Positions 7,848-16,655 of a stretch of DNA of 64,000 bases are shown here, piece by piece. The position numbers and the translations under genes were made by a program. The DNA comes from Sedimentimonas flavescens. GTDB taxonomy: Bacteria; Pseudomonadota; Alphaproteobacteria; Rhodobacterales; Rhodobacteraceae. The notes under the pieces were generated by a model. The model saw only the letters and a list, made by a program, of their open reading frames with translations. It was not told the origin of the DNA and did not search any database. The stretch is from the NCBI RefSeq assembly GCF_019264375.1, contig NZ_JAHVAI010000001.1:186001-250000 (forward strand), written 5' to 3'. The first letter of the stretch is position 1. Every line of letters starts with the position of its first letter.

Positions 7848-8939
7848 ATGCGCACCGCCTTCTTTCATGACGAGCGCTGTTTTTGGCATGGCGGCGGGAA
7901 TTACGCGCTGACCCTGCCGGTGGGCGGTTTTGTGCAGCCCGGCGGCGGTTTGCCCGAGAACCCCGAGACCAAGCGTCGGCTGGTGAACCTGTTGCGCGTG
8001 TCGGGGTTGATGGCCGAGATCGACGCGGGATCGGGCGCCGAGGCCAGCCGCGAGGATCTGTTACGGGTGCATCCGGTCTCTTATCTTGATGCGTTCAAGG
8101 CTGCCTCCGATGCAGGTGGCGGCGAGTTGGGGTTGCGCACGCCGTTCGGGCCGGGCGGATATGAGATCGCCGCCCTTTCGGCAGGACTGACGAAGGCCGC
8201 GACTTTCGCGGTGCTTGAGGGGCGGGCGCGCAATGCCTATGCGCTTTCGCGCCCGCCGGGGCATCATTGCCTGCCCGACTGGCCCAACGGTTTTTGCCTT
8301 ATGAACAACATCGCCGTGGCGATCCGGGCAGCGCAGGCGGCGGGCCTTGCGCGCCGCTTTGCCGTGGTCGATTGGGATGTGCATCACGGCAACGGGACCG
8401 AGGCGGTGTTCCTTGACGACCCCGAAGTGCTGACGATCTCGCTGCATCAAGAGTGGAACTATCCGCTCGATACCGGCTCGGCGCGGGTACGCGGGGTCGA
8501 GGGCAGCAATATCAATATCCCCCTGCCCCCCGGTACCGGCGAGGAAAGCTACCTTGAAGCCTGGGACCGGATCGTCGCGCCCGCGCTGGCCCGGCACCGC
8601 CCCGAGGCGATCATCATCGCCTGCGGCTTCGACGCCTCGGCCATGGACCCTTTAGGGCGCATGCTCTTGCGTGCCGAAAGCTTCCGCCGCCTGACCCGAC
8701 GCGCCATGCACGCGGCCGAGACGCTGTGCCACGACCGGCTGATCCTGACCCATGAGGGCGGTTACTCCGAGGTCCATGTGCCCTTCTGCGGCCATGCCGT
8801 GCTGGAGGAGCTGTCGGGCAGCACCATCCGCGTTCCCGACCCCTTGGGCGACACGATCGGCGCACGCCAGCCCACCATGCGCTGGATCGACGAGACCTCG
8901 CGCTATCTGGCGGATCTGGCGCGCGAATTCGCCCTCTAG
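7848..8939 (+). CDS. Histone deacetylase-family (class II-like) amidohydrolase
   Basis: A 363-residue zinc amidohydrolase of the HDAC / acetylpolyamine amidohydrolase superfamily. Motifs in order: SRPPGHHCLPDWPNGFCLMNN (tandem His of the charge relay), VDWDVHHGNGTE (zinc Asp and His), ACGFDASAMDPLGRM (second zinc Asp) and THEGGYSE (active-site loop). The likely substrates are acetylated polyamines or other small acetyl-amides rather than histones; the sequence does not settle this. AAGGATACCGCC precedes the ATG. A nitroreductase gene follows after 57 bases. Confidence 0.88.
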   Translation: MRTAFFHDERCFWHGGGNYALTLPVGGFVQPGGGLPENPETKRRLVNLLRVSGLMAEIDAGSGAEASREDLLRVHPVSYLDAFKAASDAGGGELGLRTPFGPGGYEIAALSAGLTKAATFAVLEGRARNAYALSRPPGHHCLPDWPNGFCLMNNIAVAIRAAQAAGLARRFAVVDWDVHHGNGTEAVFLDDPEVLTISLHQEWNYPLDTGSARVRGVEGSNINIPLPPGTGEESYLEAWDRIVAPALARHRPEAIIIACGFDASAMDPLGRMLLRAESFRRLTRRAMHAAETLCHDRLILTHEGGYSEVHVPFCGHAVLEELSGSTIRVPDPLGDTIGARQPTMRWIDETSRYLADLAREFAL

Positions 8940-8996
8940 GCCGTTGCATTCCTTCCACGCCGCCCCGATATGGGGGGCAACAGAAGGAGAGTCGCG

Positions 8997-9602
8997 ATGG
9001 AGATCGCCCCGGGCACCGTGAACCCCGCCACCCGCAATGACGAGGTGTTGCGCTTCCTGTTGACGCGCCGCTCGCGCCCGCCGAAGACGCTCAAAGCCCC
9101 CGCGCCGGAGCGCGCGGAACTGACCGAGTTGCTGACCGCCGCAGCCCGCGTGCCGGATCATGGCAAGCTTGAGCCCTGGCGCTTTGTCGTGCTCGAACGC
9201 CCTGCACTGGAGCGGCTGGCGGGTGACGCCGGCGCCTATGCCGCGGCCAAGGGGATCGACGAGGCAACCTCCGCCAAGGGGATCAACCAGTTCGCCGACA
9301 GCCCACTGTGTGTCGCCGTGATCTCGGTCCCGCGCCCGACCGACAAGGTGCCGCAAATCGAGCAGACGCTCTCGGTTGGCGCCGCCTGTTACGGGTTGCT
9401 CAGCGCAGCCCTTGCCGCCGGTTGGGGCGCAGGCTGGCTGACCGGATGGGTCGCGCATGATCGCGATTTCGCCGCTTCGGCCTTTGGCCTGCAAGAGGGC
9501 GAATGGGTCGCGGGCCTTGTGCATATCGGCACCGAGGGCGCAACGCCCCCGGAACGCCCCCGCCCCGACATGGGCCAGATTATTACCTGGGTAGAGGCAT
9601 GA
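8997..9602 (+). CDS. YdjA-like nitroreductase family protein
   Basis: A 201-residue FMN-binding nitroreductase. It has RRSRPPKTLKAPAPE near the N-terminus, VPDHGKLEPWRFV (the YdjA-type motif), and GAACYGLLSAALAAGWGAGWLTGW, which shapes the flavin pocket. Length and lack of insertions fit the short YdjA group, flavoproteins of uncertain natural substrate. The ATG at 8997 is chosen for the AAGGAG 7 bases upstream. Its stop overlaps the next start (ATGA), so the EI24 protein is translationally coupled. Confidence 0.87.
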   Translation: MEIAPGTVNPATRNDEVLRFLLTRRSRPPKTLKAPAPERAELTELLTAAARVPDHGKLEPWRFVVLERPALERLAGDAGAYAAAKGIDEATSAKGINQFADSPLCVAVISVPRPTDKVPQIEQTLSVGAACYGLLSAALAAGWGAGWLTGWVAHDRDFAASAFGLQEGEWVAGLVHIGTEGATPPERPRPDMGQIITWVEA

Positions 9603-10288
9603 TCTTTCAAAGTTTTCTGACCGGTTGGGCGGATCTGTTCCGGCCCGGCTCGATGAAGGTGCTGCTCAAGGGCATCGGGCTTGCGCTGGCGCTTCTGGTG
9701 ACGCTGTGGCTGGTGCTGGTGCAACTGATCGGCTTCTTCGTTCCCGACACGATCACCCTGCCCTGGATCGGTGAGATCGGCTGGGTGGACAGCGCGCTAT
9801 CCTTCGCCTCGATCGGGCTGATGCTGGTGCTGTCGGTGTTTCTGATGGTACCGGTGGCTTCGATCTTCACCGGCTTCTTCCTGGAAGACGTGGCCGAGAT
9901 CGTCGAGGATGCGCATTACTCCAACCTGCCCGCCGTTCGAAAACTGACGCTGGCCGAGACTTTCGGCGACACCTTGCGCTTTTTCGGCGTGATCGTGGCG
10001 GCAAACCTTGTGGCGCTGATGATCTACCCCTTCGTCATCCCACTGGCGCCGTTCCTGTTCTTCGGCCTCAACGGCTACCTGCTCGGGCGCGAATATTTCC
10101 AGATGGCGGCTTTCCGCCGAATGCACCGTGACGAGGCCAAAGCGCTTTATGAGCACAACCGTACCACGATCTGGGTGGCCGGGGCGCTGATGGCGGTGCC
10201 GCTGTCGGTGCCGCTGGTGAACCTTGCCGTTCCAGTGGTGGGGGCCGCAACCTTCACCCACCTTTTCCACGCGCTGCGCCGGCGCTAA
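9599..10288 (+). CDS. EI24/CysZ-family membrane protein
   Basis: A 229-residue integral membrane protein with four to five hydrophobic segments: around residues 20-50, 70-95, 125-155 and a C-terminal helix pair. The Pfam EI24 feature GYLLGREYFQMAAFRR follows the third segment. The E. coli relative CysZ transports sulfate, but no sulfate-assimilation gene is nearby, so the substrate is open. It starts at ATG 9599 inside the nitroreductase stop. Its stop overlaps by 3 bases the stop of the convergent anti-sigma gene (CTAA), leaving no room for a terminator. Confidence 0.8.
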   Translation: MIFQSFLTGWADLFRPGSMKVLLKGIGLALALLVTLWLVLVQLIGFFVPDTITLPWIGEIGWVDSALSFASIGLMLVLSVFLMVPVASIFTGFFLEDVAEIVEDAHYSNLPAVRKLTLAETFGDTLRFFGVIVAANLVALMIYPFVIPLAPFLFFGLNGYLLGREYFQMAAFRRMHRDEAKALYEHNRTTIWVAGALMAVPLSVPLVNLAVPVVGAATFTHLFHALRRR

Positions 10289-11064
10289 AGCGCCAGCGCC
10301 TCGTAGGTGGCCTCGGCCAGCGGCCAAAGCTGCGCACGGTCGAGCGGCGCCGAGATGGCGCAGCCGTAGCCCTCGTCGAGCCAGGCAAGGCTCGACACCC
10401 CCTCGGCGCTGCGGCTGTAGCGAAAGGCGCTTTCGTCGCCGGACATCGCGGTGATGTAGATCGTCGCGCGCAGGCCCGAGGCATCTTCATACATCAATTG
10501 CGCGGCGGGGCCGGTGCCTGCGGGCAGAAGCCGCCCGCCCACCAGCTCGAACCCATGCGCGCTCAGGTCCGGGGCTGAAAGCTTGCGCCCGAGCCGTTTG
10601 GACAACCACGCCATCAGGTGCTCGCGCTCTTCGGCGCGGACCTCGACCGGGTGAACCACCTCGACGGCATAGACCGCATGGGCCACGCGGGCCTCTTGTG
10701 CGAGCGCGGATTCATTTTGCGCCACACGGATGCCCGAGGGCAGCGGATGCTCGACGCCCCAGTCGCGGCCAAGGCCCCAGCCAAGGCCGATCCCTACAGC
10801 AAAGATTGCGGCGGCGGCAGCCATGCGGGCCATGCCCCCGGTAGCGGGCGGTGGCAGGCGCAGCCGTTCGGGCACCGGCTCGGCCGCGCGGCCCGCCAGC
10901 GCGTTGCGCAGGGCGGCGCGATCGGCGATCTGGCCTTCGACCTCGGCTGCCAGCGCCGGGTTATCTGCCAAAGCACGCCGCACCGCCTCGGCCCGCGCGG
11001 GATCAAGGCGACCGTCGATATAGCGTTGCAGGTTGTCCTCGGTCATGGCCGCATCTCTGGTCAT
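10285..11064 (-). CDS. Anti-sigma factor (membrane-anchored, partner of the adjacent ECF sigma)
   Basis: A 259-residue protein. The N-terminal helical domain (residues 1-60) resembles an anti-sigma domain (YIDGRLDPARAEAVRRALADNP) but has no zinc-binding HxxxCxxC. One transmembrane helix lies at about 78-100 (MARMAAAAAIFAVGIGLGW), followed by a periplasmic domain of about 155 residues. It overlaps the ECF sigma gene by 4 bases (ATGA), with GGAGAG before the ATG. It should sequester that sigma factor and sense an envelope signal with its C-terminal domain; the signal is unknown. Confidence 0.82.
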   Translation of the reverse strand: MTRDAAMTEDNLQRYIDGRLDPARAEAVRRALADNPALAAEVEGQIADRAALRNALAGRAAEPVPERLRLPPPATGGMARMAAAAAIFAVGIGLGWGLGRDWGVEHPLPSGIRVAQNESALAQEARVAHAVYAVEVVHPVEVRAEEREHLMAWLSKRLGRKLSAPDLSAHGFELVGGRLLPAGTGPAAQLMYEDASGLRATIYITAMSGDESAFRYSRSAEGVSSLAWLDEGYGCAISAPLDRAQLWPLAEATYEALAL

Positions 11065-11576
11065 TTCACTCTCCGCAAGTTCGGCCGCCCGCCGCCTTCC
11101 CGCCCGGTCGCGGCGCGCAGGGCCGCCCTGCCGCGCGCCAGCCGCGACATCAGCGTGCCCACCGGCACCTCAAGGATCCGCGCGGCGTCTTCGTAGCTGA
11201 AATCCTCAACGCCGATCAGCAAAATCGCCTCGCGCTGATCAAGCGGCAAAGTCCAGAGCACGCGCAACACCTCGGCCAGTTCCAGCGCGCTCTCGGCGCT
11301 GCCCGGATGGGCGGGCTCCGGCGCCTCGTCCAGCGTCACCGCCCCACGCCGCCCGCGCGCCCGTAGCATGTCGATATGCAGGTTGCGCAGCACACGAAAC
11401 AGCCAGGCCCGTAACTCGGGGCCGGTGCGCAGCAGATGCCAGCGCGACAAGGCCCGTTCAAGGCAATCCTGCACGAGGTCATCGGCCAGCGCCCCATCGC
11501 GCGCCAGCGCATAGGCAAAGCGGCGCAGGGCGGGGATCTGCGCCTCGATCAGATGACGTTTGCGGGCCTGTCGCAT
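11061..11576 (-). CDS. ECF RNA polymerase sigma factor
   Basis: A 171-residue sigma-70 family protein with sigma-2 (DDLVQDCLERALSRWHLLR, then LRAWLFRVLRNLHIDMLRARGRR) and sigma-4 (LPLDQREAILLIGVEDFSYEDAARIL followed by VPVGTLMSRLARGRAAL). It is encoded directly before its presumptive anti-sigma factor. Upstream, 39 bases separate it from the secreted COG4315 protein gene on the same strand, so a three-gene stress operon is likely. I found no second copy of the TGTAAC/CGAA promoter here, so it probably recognises a different sequence from the SigF-like factor at 1366. Confidence 0.88.
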   Translation of the reverse strand: MRQARKRHLIEAQIPALRRFAYALARDGALADDLVQDCLERALSRWHLLRTGPELRAWLFRVLRNLHIDMLRARGRRGAVTLDEAPEPAHPGSAESALELAEVLRVLWTLPLDQREAILLIGVEDFSYEDAARILEVPVGTLMSRLARGRAALRAATGREGGGRPNLRRVK

Positions 11577-11615
11577 GGGATTCGGGCGGCGCCACGCGGG
11601 CGCCGCCCCCTTTCG

Positions 11616-11984
11616 TCAGGGCTGCGCAACATGCCAGACGCCGTTGAACCCGTCGCCCGTCACATCGCCCGGTTTGGTATCCTTGACCCAAGTGTACAGC
11701 GGTTTACCGTCGTAGGCCCACTGTTTCGCACCGTCGTCACGGGTGATCACCGACCACGCGCCCTCGGCCATCACGCCCTCTTCGGCCACCAGCGGAGGCC
11801 AGTTCGCGGCGCAACCGCCATTGCAGGCCGACTTGCCATCGGCATCCTTGTCGAAGGTGTACAGCGTCATGCCCGCCGCATCGACCAGCGTCTGGCCCTT
11901 GGCGGTCTCGGCCACCATCGCCGGATCGGCTTGCGCCATGCCAGCAGCCAGCACCACAGCCATCGTCATCATCGCTCGTTTCAT
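11616..11984 (-). CDS. Secreted COG4315 protein with Yx(FWY)xxD repeats
   Basis: A 122-residue exported protein. The signal peptide ends near AGMAQA|DP. Two copies of the family motif are present, LYTFDKD and LYTWVKD, and ACNGGCAANWPPL provides a probable disulfide pair. The family is common in proteobacteria and is often encoded beside ECF sigma/anti-sigma genes, as here, but its biochemical role is not established. The start at 11984 is chosen because AGGGAG sits 6 bases before it, while the preceding in-frame ATG at 11990 directly abuts that ribosome-binding site. Confidence 0.82.
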   Translation of the reverse strand: MKRAMMTMAVVLAAGMAQADPAMVAETAKGQTLVDAAGMTLYTFDKDADGKSACNGGCAANWPPLVAEEGVMAEGAWSVITRDDGAKQWAYDGKPLYTWVKDTKPGDVTGDGFNGVWHVAQP

Positions 11985-12020
11985 GGTCATCTCCCTGTCT
12001 GGACCACAAGGAAAACGACA

Positions 12021-12046
12021 CAGGGCCGGGAATAATCCCGGCCCTG
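12021..12046 (-). terminator. Strong inverted repeat after the epimerase-DUF1467 operon
   Basis: CAGGGCCGGG (12021-12030) and CCCGGCCCTG (12037-12046) form a perfect 10-base stem, extended by one A-T pair, with a short AT loop. On the minus strand it lies 22 bases past the DUF1467 stop and is followed within 5 bases by TTTT, so a terminator is likely; the U-run is weak. Confidence 0.55.
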
Positions 12047-12067
12047 CTGAAAAAAGATCAAAAGCGC

Positions 12068-12337
12068 TCAGTTCTTGATGCGCCCGAACCAGTCGAGATC
12101 GCGCACCGAGATCACCCCAGACAGGATGATCGAAGCGATAACGCCCCAGAGCACCACGGCGATGCCGGTCGTGATCAGCGCCTTCTTCTTCAGGTTCGCG
12201 TCATGCGGAGCCGAGGCGGGCGTGCCCGGCACGACATGCCCTGCCTCCTCCTGGCTTTGGAACCGGATCGGCAGCACCACGAAGAACACCATGAACCAGA
12301 TCACGGCGAAAAGGACGATGCCGCCGGTCAGGTTCAT
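12068..12337 (-). CDS. DUF1467 family membrane protein
   Basis: An 89-residue protein with two transmembrane helices (about residues 5-25 and 53-75) around a polar loop FRFQSQEEAGHVVPGTPASAP-like segment, which is the DUF1467 hallmark. Its ATG shares one base with the stop of the methylmalonyl-CoA epimerase gene (TGATG), so the two are cotranscribed and probably translationally coupled. The same gene pair recurs widely in alphaproteobacteria, but no function is known. Confidence 0.85.
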   Translation of the reverse strand: MNLTGGIVLFAVIWFMVFFVVLPIRFQSQEEAGHVVPGTPASAPHDANLKKKALITTGIAVVLWGVIASIILSGVISVRDLDWFGRIKN

Positions 12338-12741
12338 CAGACCTGCTCCAGCTCGATCAGGCAGCCGTTGAAGTCTTTGGGGTGCAGGAACAGCACGGGC
12401 TTGCCATGCGCGCCGATCTTCGGCTCGCCAGTGCCAAGGACGCGCGCGCCCCCGGCCTTGAGCTGGTCGCGCGCGGCCAGGATGTCATCGACCTCAAAGC
12501 ACATATGGTGGATGCCGCCCGAGGGGTTCTTTTCCAGGAAACCCGCGATGGGCGAGTTTTCCCCAAGCGGGTAGAGCAGCTCGATCTTGGTGTTCGGCAG
12601 CTCGATGAAGACCACGGTCACGCCGTGATCGGGTTCGTCTTGCGGCGGATTTACCTTCGCGCCAAGGGTCTCACGGTATTTCGCCGAGGCTGCCTCAAGG
12701 TCAGGCACGGCGATGGCGACATGGTTCAAACGTCCGATCAT
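12337..12741 (-). CDS. mce: Methylmalonyl-CoA epimerase
   Basis: A 134-residue glyoxalase/VOC-fold enzyme that interconverts (S)- and (R)-methylmalonyl-CoA between propionyl-CoA carboxylase and the mutase. Metal ligands are visible: His in GRLNHVAIAV, Gln/Glu within the central block, His in GIHHMCFEV, and Glu in CLIELEQV at the C-terminus. ATGGAGGCCCACC before the ATG is a good ribosome-binding site. First gene of a two-gene unit with DUF1467. Confidence 0.92.
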   Translation of the reverse strand: MIGRLNHVAIAVPDLEAASAKYRETLGAKVNPPQDEPDHGVTVVFIELPNTKIELLYPLGENSPIAGFLEKNPSGGIHHMCFEVDDILAARDQLKAGGARVLGTGEPKIGAHGKPVLFLHPKDFNGCLIELEQV

Positions 12742-12888
12742 GGTGGGCCTCCATTTTCCTCGCCTTCCGCTTTAGGGGCGGGCAGGCCACGATGCAAGCG
12801 CTGCGAGCGGTAGCAGCCTTAACCAAGCGTTAGGCAAACACGGTCCTTACTGGGCCGATAACCGTGATTCCTCTGCCGGGGTGGTCCC

Positions 12889-13587
12889 ATGTCCGACGAT
12901 CTCTCAAGCTTTCTTGCCAAACGCTCCGCCTCGGCCGAGCGCCCGCTGGCCGGGCTGACCGTGCTGGTGGTCGAAGACAGCCGCTTTGCCTGCGAGGCGT
13001 TGCGCCTGATGTGCCTGCGATCGGGCGCGCGCATCCGCCGGGCCGATTGCCTGCGCGCGGCGCGGCGGCATTTGCAGACCTATCGCCCCAATGTGGTGAT
13101 CGTGGATCTCGGGCTGCCCGACGGATCGGGGGATGAGTTGATCGCCCAGATCAAGGCTACCTCCGCACCTGCGGTCTTCGGCATCTCGGGCGATGCCGGG
13201 AGTGCGGCCTTGGCAATGGCCGCCGGGGCAGACGGGTTCCTGGAAAAACCGATCGAGAGCCTTGCGCTGTTTCAGAACACGATCCTGGCCGGGCTACCCG
13301 ATCATGCGCGCCACGCCGGCCCGCGCCGGATCGACGAGGCGCCGCTGATCCCCGATCCCCTCGCCCTGCAAGACGATCTCAGCCAGATGGCCGATGCACT
13401 ACGTGAACCGCCCGAGGCCGCGCGGCTCGGCTATGTCGCGCAATTCCTGACCGGCGTCGCGCGGGCCGCGCATGATGCGGCGCTGGCCGATGCGGCCTCG
13501 GCGCTTGAGCGCGCGCCCTCGCCCGCCGCCGTGGCGCGGCTCAGCAGCGTTGTGAATGCGCGCCTGTCCGAGCGGGCGGCCTTTTAA
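12889..13587 (+). CDS. Response regulator receiver-domain protein
   Basis: A 232-residue protein. The receiver domain (about 22-140) has the acidic pair in VLVVEDSR, phosphoacceptor Asp73 in VIVDLGLPDG, Ser/Thr in FGISGD and Lys in FLEKPIE. The C-terminal 90 residues are Ala-rich and helical and match no output domain I recognise; there is no helix-turn-helix, GGDEF or HPt signature. No histidine kinase is encoded nearby, so this is an orphan regulator that may act by protein contact. Its stop overlaps that of the convergent GNAT gene by 3 bases. Confidence 0.82.
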   Translation: MSDDLSSFLAKRSASAERPLAGLTVLVVEDSRFACEALRLMCLRSGARIRRADCLRAARRHLQTYRPNVVIVDLGLPDGSGDELIAQIKATSAPAVFGISGDAGSAALAMAAGADGFLEKPIESLALFQNTILAGLPDHARHAGPRRIDEAPLIPDPLALQDDLSQMADALREPPEAARLGYVAQFLTGVARAAHDAALADAASALERAPSPAAVARLSSVVNARLSERAAF

Positions 13588-14300
13588 TCCGTGCCCAGCA
13601 CAGGATCGGAACTGACCCGCACCAACCGGGTCAGATCGCCCAAGCGCTCAATCTGCTGCCCCTCGGCGTCGAAGTTGGAGGGCGCGAGCCAGGCGTCATA
13701 GGCGGCCTTCAGCCCCGGCCATTCCTTGTCGATGGCGGCAAACCAGGCAGTGTCGCGATTGCGCCCCTTCACAACCGTCGCCTGGCGGAAGACGCCCTCA
13801 TAGCTCAGCCCCAGCCGTTGCGCCGCGCGGCGCGAGGGGATGTTCAGCGCGTCGCATTTCCACTCAAACCGCCGGTAGCCCGCCTCGAAGGCCCAGCCGA
13901 TCATCAGCATCATCGCCTCGGTCGCGGCACGGGTGCGCTGCAATCGCGGCGAGAGGTTGATATGCCCCAGTTCGATCGAGCCCGCCGCGGGCGTGATCCG
14001 CAGGTAGGACATCACGCCGCCCACCTGCCCGCTCGCCTTGTCGCGCAGCGCGTAGAAGAACGGATCGCTCTGCCCGGCCATATCCTGCACCCAACGAATG
14101 AAGGGCACCTCGGAATGGAACGGGCCATAGGGCAGGTAATCCCAGATCGCGTCATCGGCGGAGTTCGCGCGGTAAAGCGGGTCTGCATGGGTCCAGGCCA
14201 GACGCTCCAGCCGCACGTAGCGCCCCTCCATCACCGCCGCATCGGGGGTGCGCGGGGGCGTCCAGCCTGTCAGTTCCTCGCCGAATTTCTTGTGCTGCAT
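13584..14300 (-). CDS. GNAT family N-acetyltransferase (RimJ/RimL-like)
   Basis: A 238-residue acetyltransferase. Core elements are YVRLERLAWTHADPLY at the N-terminus, GVMSYLRITPAAGSIELGHINLSPRLQRTRAATEA-type acetyl-CoA binding region (about 118-150) and FEWKCDALNIPSRRAAQRLGL (RimL-type C-terminal block). The ATG at 14300 has GGGGAGG upstream; the frame extends to 14396, but that extension lacks such a site. The substrate could be a ribosomal N-terminus, an amino-acid derivative or a small amine; the sequence does not decide. Confidence 0.85.
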   Translation of the reverse strand: MQHKKFGEELTGWTPPRTPDAAVMEGRYVRLERLAWTHADPLYRANSADDAIWDYLPYGPFHSEVPFIRWVQDMAGQSDPFFYALRDKASGQVGGVMSYLRITPAAGSIELGHINLSPRLQRTRAATEAMMLMIGWAFEAGYRRFEWKCDALNIPSRRAAQRLGLSYEGVFRQATVVKGRNRDTAWFAAIDKEWPGLKAAYDAWLAPSNFDAEGQQIERLGDLTRLVRVSSDPVLGTD

Positions 14301-14438
14301 CGCCGCCTCCCCGGGGTTCCCACGCAGGCTAGCCTGCGCCGAGCCGACACGCAATTGCCCCCAAAGCGTGCGATTGCCTTCCAAAAGCTGCCGCAATCCG
14401 GGGGCAGCCTGATCCTACTCCCTCCTGAGGATCAGCCG

Positions 14439-14573
14439 ATGAAACACCACGCCCGCCGCCTGTTTACCGATCACCGTCTTGTCGATCGTTCGCATCGGGC
14501 CATGTTCGCCATCGGGCTTGTCGCTCTGACGGTCTCTATCAGCGCGATGGCCCTTCGTCTGGCGACAGGCTGA
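14439..14573 (+). CDS. 44-residue single-pass membrane protein
   Basis: MKHHARRLFTDHRLVDRSH is followed by one hydrophobic helix (about residues 21-40, MFAIGLVALTVSISAMALRL). The ATG has GAGG 8 bases upstream and a bidirectional terminator follows the stop by 22 bases, so it reads as a complete small transcription unit. The basic, His-rich N-terminus should be cytoplasmic. I do not recognise the family. Confidence 0.6.
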   Translation: MKHHARRLFTDHRLVDRSHRAMFAIGLVALTVSISAMALRLATG

Positions 14574-14595
14574 TCCGTCCTCCCTGCGCAAACTG

Positions 14596-14627
14596 AAAAG
14601 GCGCGCCGTCTTCACGGCGCGCCTTTT
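14596..14627. terminator. Bidirectional rho-independent terminator
   Basis: AAAAGGCGCGCCGT (14596-14609), a CTTC loop, and ACGGCGCGCCTTTT (14614-14627) form a perfect 14-base stem with A and T runs on both flanks. It ends the small membrane-protein gene on the plus strand and aspS on the minus strand. Confidence 0.9.
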
Positions 14628-14644
14628 CGTTTCTGTCAGGGTGC

Positions 14645-16426
14645 TTACGCTTCCTTGGGCAGAGCCCGCAGGCGCAGCTCGCGCATCTGTTCGTTCGTTG
14701 GCTCCGACGGGGCGCCCATCATCAGGTCTTCGGCGCGCTGGTTCATCGGGAACATGATGACCTCGCGGATGTTGATCTCATCGGCCAGCAGCATGACGAT
14801 CCGGTCGATGCCCGCGGCGCAACCGCCGTGCGGAGGCGCGCCGTATTTGAACGCCTTGACCATGCCGCCGAAACGCTTCTCGACCTCGGACGCGGGGTAG
14901 CCCGCCAGTTCGAAGGCCTTGTACATGATCTCAAGCTTGTGGTTCCGGATCGCGCCCGACACGAGTTCGTAGCCGTTGCAGGCCAGGTCATACTGGTAGC
15001 CCAGCACCTTGAGCGGGTCGCCCGACAGCGCCTCAAGCCCGCCCTGCGGCATCGAGAACGGGTTGTGCGAGAAGTCGATCTTGCCCTCGTCATCCTTCTC
15101 ATACATCGGGAAATCGACGATCCAGGCGAATTTGAACACGCCCTCTTCGGTCAGGCCGAGTTCTTTGCTGATCTCGTTACGGGCGCGGCCAGCGATTGCC
15201 TCGAAGGCCTCGGGCTTGCCGCCCAGGAAGAAGGCCGCGTCGCCCTCGCCCAGACCCAGTTGAACACGGATCGCCTCGGTGCGCTCGGGGCCGATGTTCT
15301 TGGCCAGCGGGCCTGCGGCCTCCATCTCGCCGTTGTCGCCCTTGCGCCAGAAGATATAGCCCATGCCCGGCAGGCCCTGGCTTTGCGCGAAGGCGTTCAT
15401 CCGGTCGCAGAACTTGCGCGAGCCGCCGGTGGGCGCGGGAATCGCGCGGATCTCGGTGCCTTCCTGCTCCAGCAGCTTGGCGAAGATCGCAAAGCCCGAG
15501 CCCGCGAAATGCTCGCTCACGATCTGCATCTCGATCGGGTTGCGCAGGTCGGGCTTGTCCGAGCCGTATTTCAGCAGCGACTCGGCATAGGGGATCAGCG
15601 GCCAGTCGGGATCGACGGTCTTGCCATTGCCGAATTCCTCGAACAGGCCCTGGATCACCGGCTGAACCGCGTTGAACACGTCTTCCTGCGTCACGAAGCT
15701 CATTTCGAGGTCGAGCTGGTAGAAATCGGTGGGCGAGCGGTCGGCGCGCGGGTCTTCGTCACGGAAGCAGGGCGCGATCTGGAAGTAGCGATCAAAGCCC
15801 GCCACCATAATCAGCTGCTTGAACTGCTGCGGCGCCTGCGGCAGCGCGTAGAACTTGCCCGGATGCAGGCGCGACGGCACGAGGAAGTCGCGCGCGCCCT
15901 CCGGCGAGGAGGCCGTGATGATCGGCGTCTGGTATTCGTTGAACCCGATGTCCCACATGCGGTTGCGAATGGAACGCACCACGTTCGAGCGCAGCATCAT
16001 CTTGTTGTGCAGGCTGTCGCGGCGCAGGTCGAGGAAACGGTAGGCCAGACGCGTTTCCTCGGGGTAGTCCTGATCGCCGAAGACCGGCAGCGGCAGTTCG
16101 CCATCGACGGCGCCCAGAACCTCGACCTCACGGACGTAGACCTCGATCTCGCCGGTCGGGATCTTGGCGTTCACAAGGCTCGCGTCACGCAGCTTGACGG
16201 TGCCGTCGATGCGGATGACCCATTCGGCGCGAACCTTCTCCAGTTCCTTGAACGCGGCCGAGTCGCCGTCGCACAGCACCTGGGTGATGCCGTAGTGGTC
16301 GCGCAGGTCGATGAACAGCACGCCGCCATGATCTCGCACCCGATGGACCCAGCCCGAGAGGCGGACAGTTTCACCGGCATTGGCGGCGGTAAGCGCGGCG
16401 CAGGAATGGCTGCGATAGGCGTGCAT
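14645..16426 (-). CDS. aspS: Aspartate--tRNA(Asp/Asn) ligase
   Basis: A 593-residue class II aminoacyl-tRNA synthetase of the bacterial type. It has the N-terminal OB-fold ([15 protein letters not shown]), motif 2 [19 protein letters not shown], the bacterial GAD insertion in the middle, and motif 3 GIDRIVMLL near the C-terminus. Many alphaproteobacterial enzymes are non-discriminating and also charge tRNA-Asn, but that cannot be read here. I take MHAYRSH at 16426 as the start because the AGGGAA site fits it better than the ATG three bases earlier. Divergent from the glycosyltransferase pseudogene. Confidence 0.95.
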   Translation of the reverse strand: MHAYRSHSCAALTAANAGETVRLSGWVHRVRDHGGVLFIDLRDHYGITQVLCDGDSAAFKELEKVRAEWVIRIDGTVKLRDASLVNAKIPTGEIEVYVREVEVLGAVDGELPLPVFGDQDYPEETRLAYRFLDLRRDSLHNKMMLRSNVVRSIRNRMWDIGFNEYQTPIITASSPEGARDFLVPSRLHPGKFYALPQAPQQFKQLIMVAGFDRYFQIAPCFRDEDPRADRSPTDFYQLDLEMSFVTQEDVFNAVQPVIQGLFEEFGNGKTVDPDWPLIPYAESLLKYGSDKPDLRNPIEMQIVSEHFAGSGFAIFAKLLEQEGTEIRAIPAPTGGSRKFCDRMNAFAQSQGLPGMGYIFWRKGDNGEMEAAGPLAKNIGPERTEAIRVQLGLGEGDAAFFLGGKPEAFEAIAGRARNEISKELGLTEEGVFKFAWIVDFPMYEKDDEGKIDFSHNPFSMPQGGLEALSGDPLKVLGYQYDLACNGYELVSGAIRNHKLEIMYKAFELAGYPASEVEKRFGGMVKAFKYGAPPHGGCAAGIDRIVMLLADEINIREVIMFPMNQRAEDLMMGAPSEPTNEQMRELRLRALPKEA

Positions 16427-16655
16427 CATCGTTCCCTTTCAACGGGCATTGGCGTCAGTCGGCCCGATACACAGCTTGGAGGCGCGGAAGTCAAGCAAAT
16501 GGGTGAAAATCGCCCCGCTTCGCGGCGCTCTCACGCGTATTTGCGCACTCTCACGTCGAGCGCATGGCGCGCGCATTCTTTCCGCTTCGCGGACAATCGC
16601 CCTAATGTCGTCAGATTTGCCCCCTAACACGGATAAATCCAGATCCGGTACGCCT

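Noticed and set aside
14828-16627. 600-codon open frame opposite aspS
   Set aside because: Low-complexity product without domain features, entirely antisense to an unambiguous synthetase gene.
16605-16655. Upstream start (ATG 16605) for the GT87 pseudogene
   Set aside because: No ribosome-binding site and a polar sequence before the first membrane helix; kept only as an alternative.
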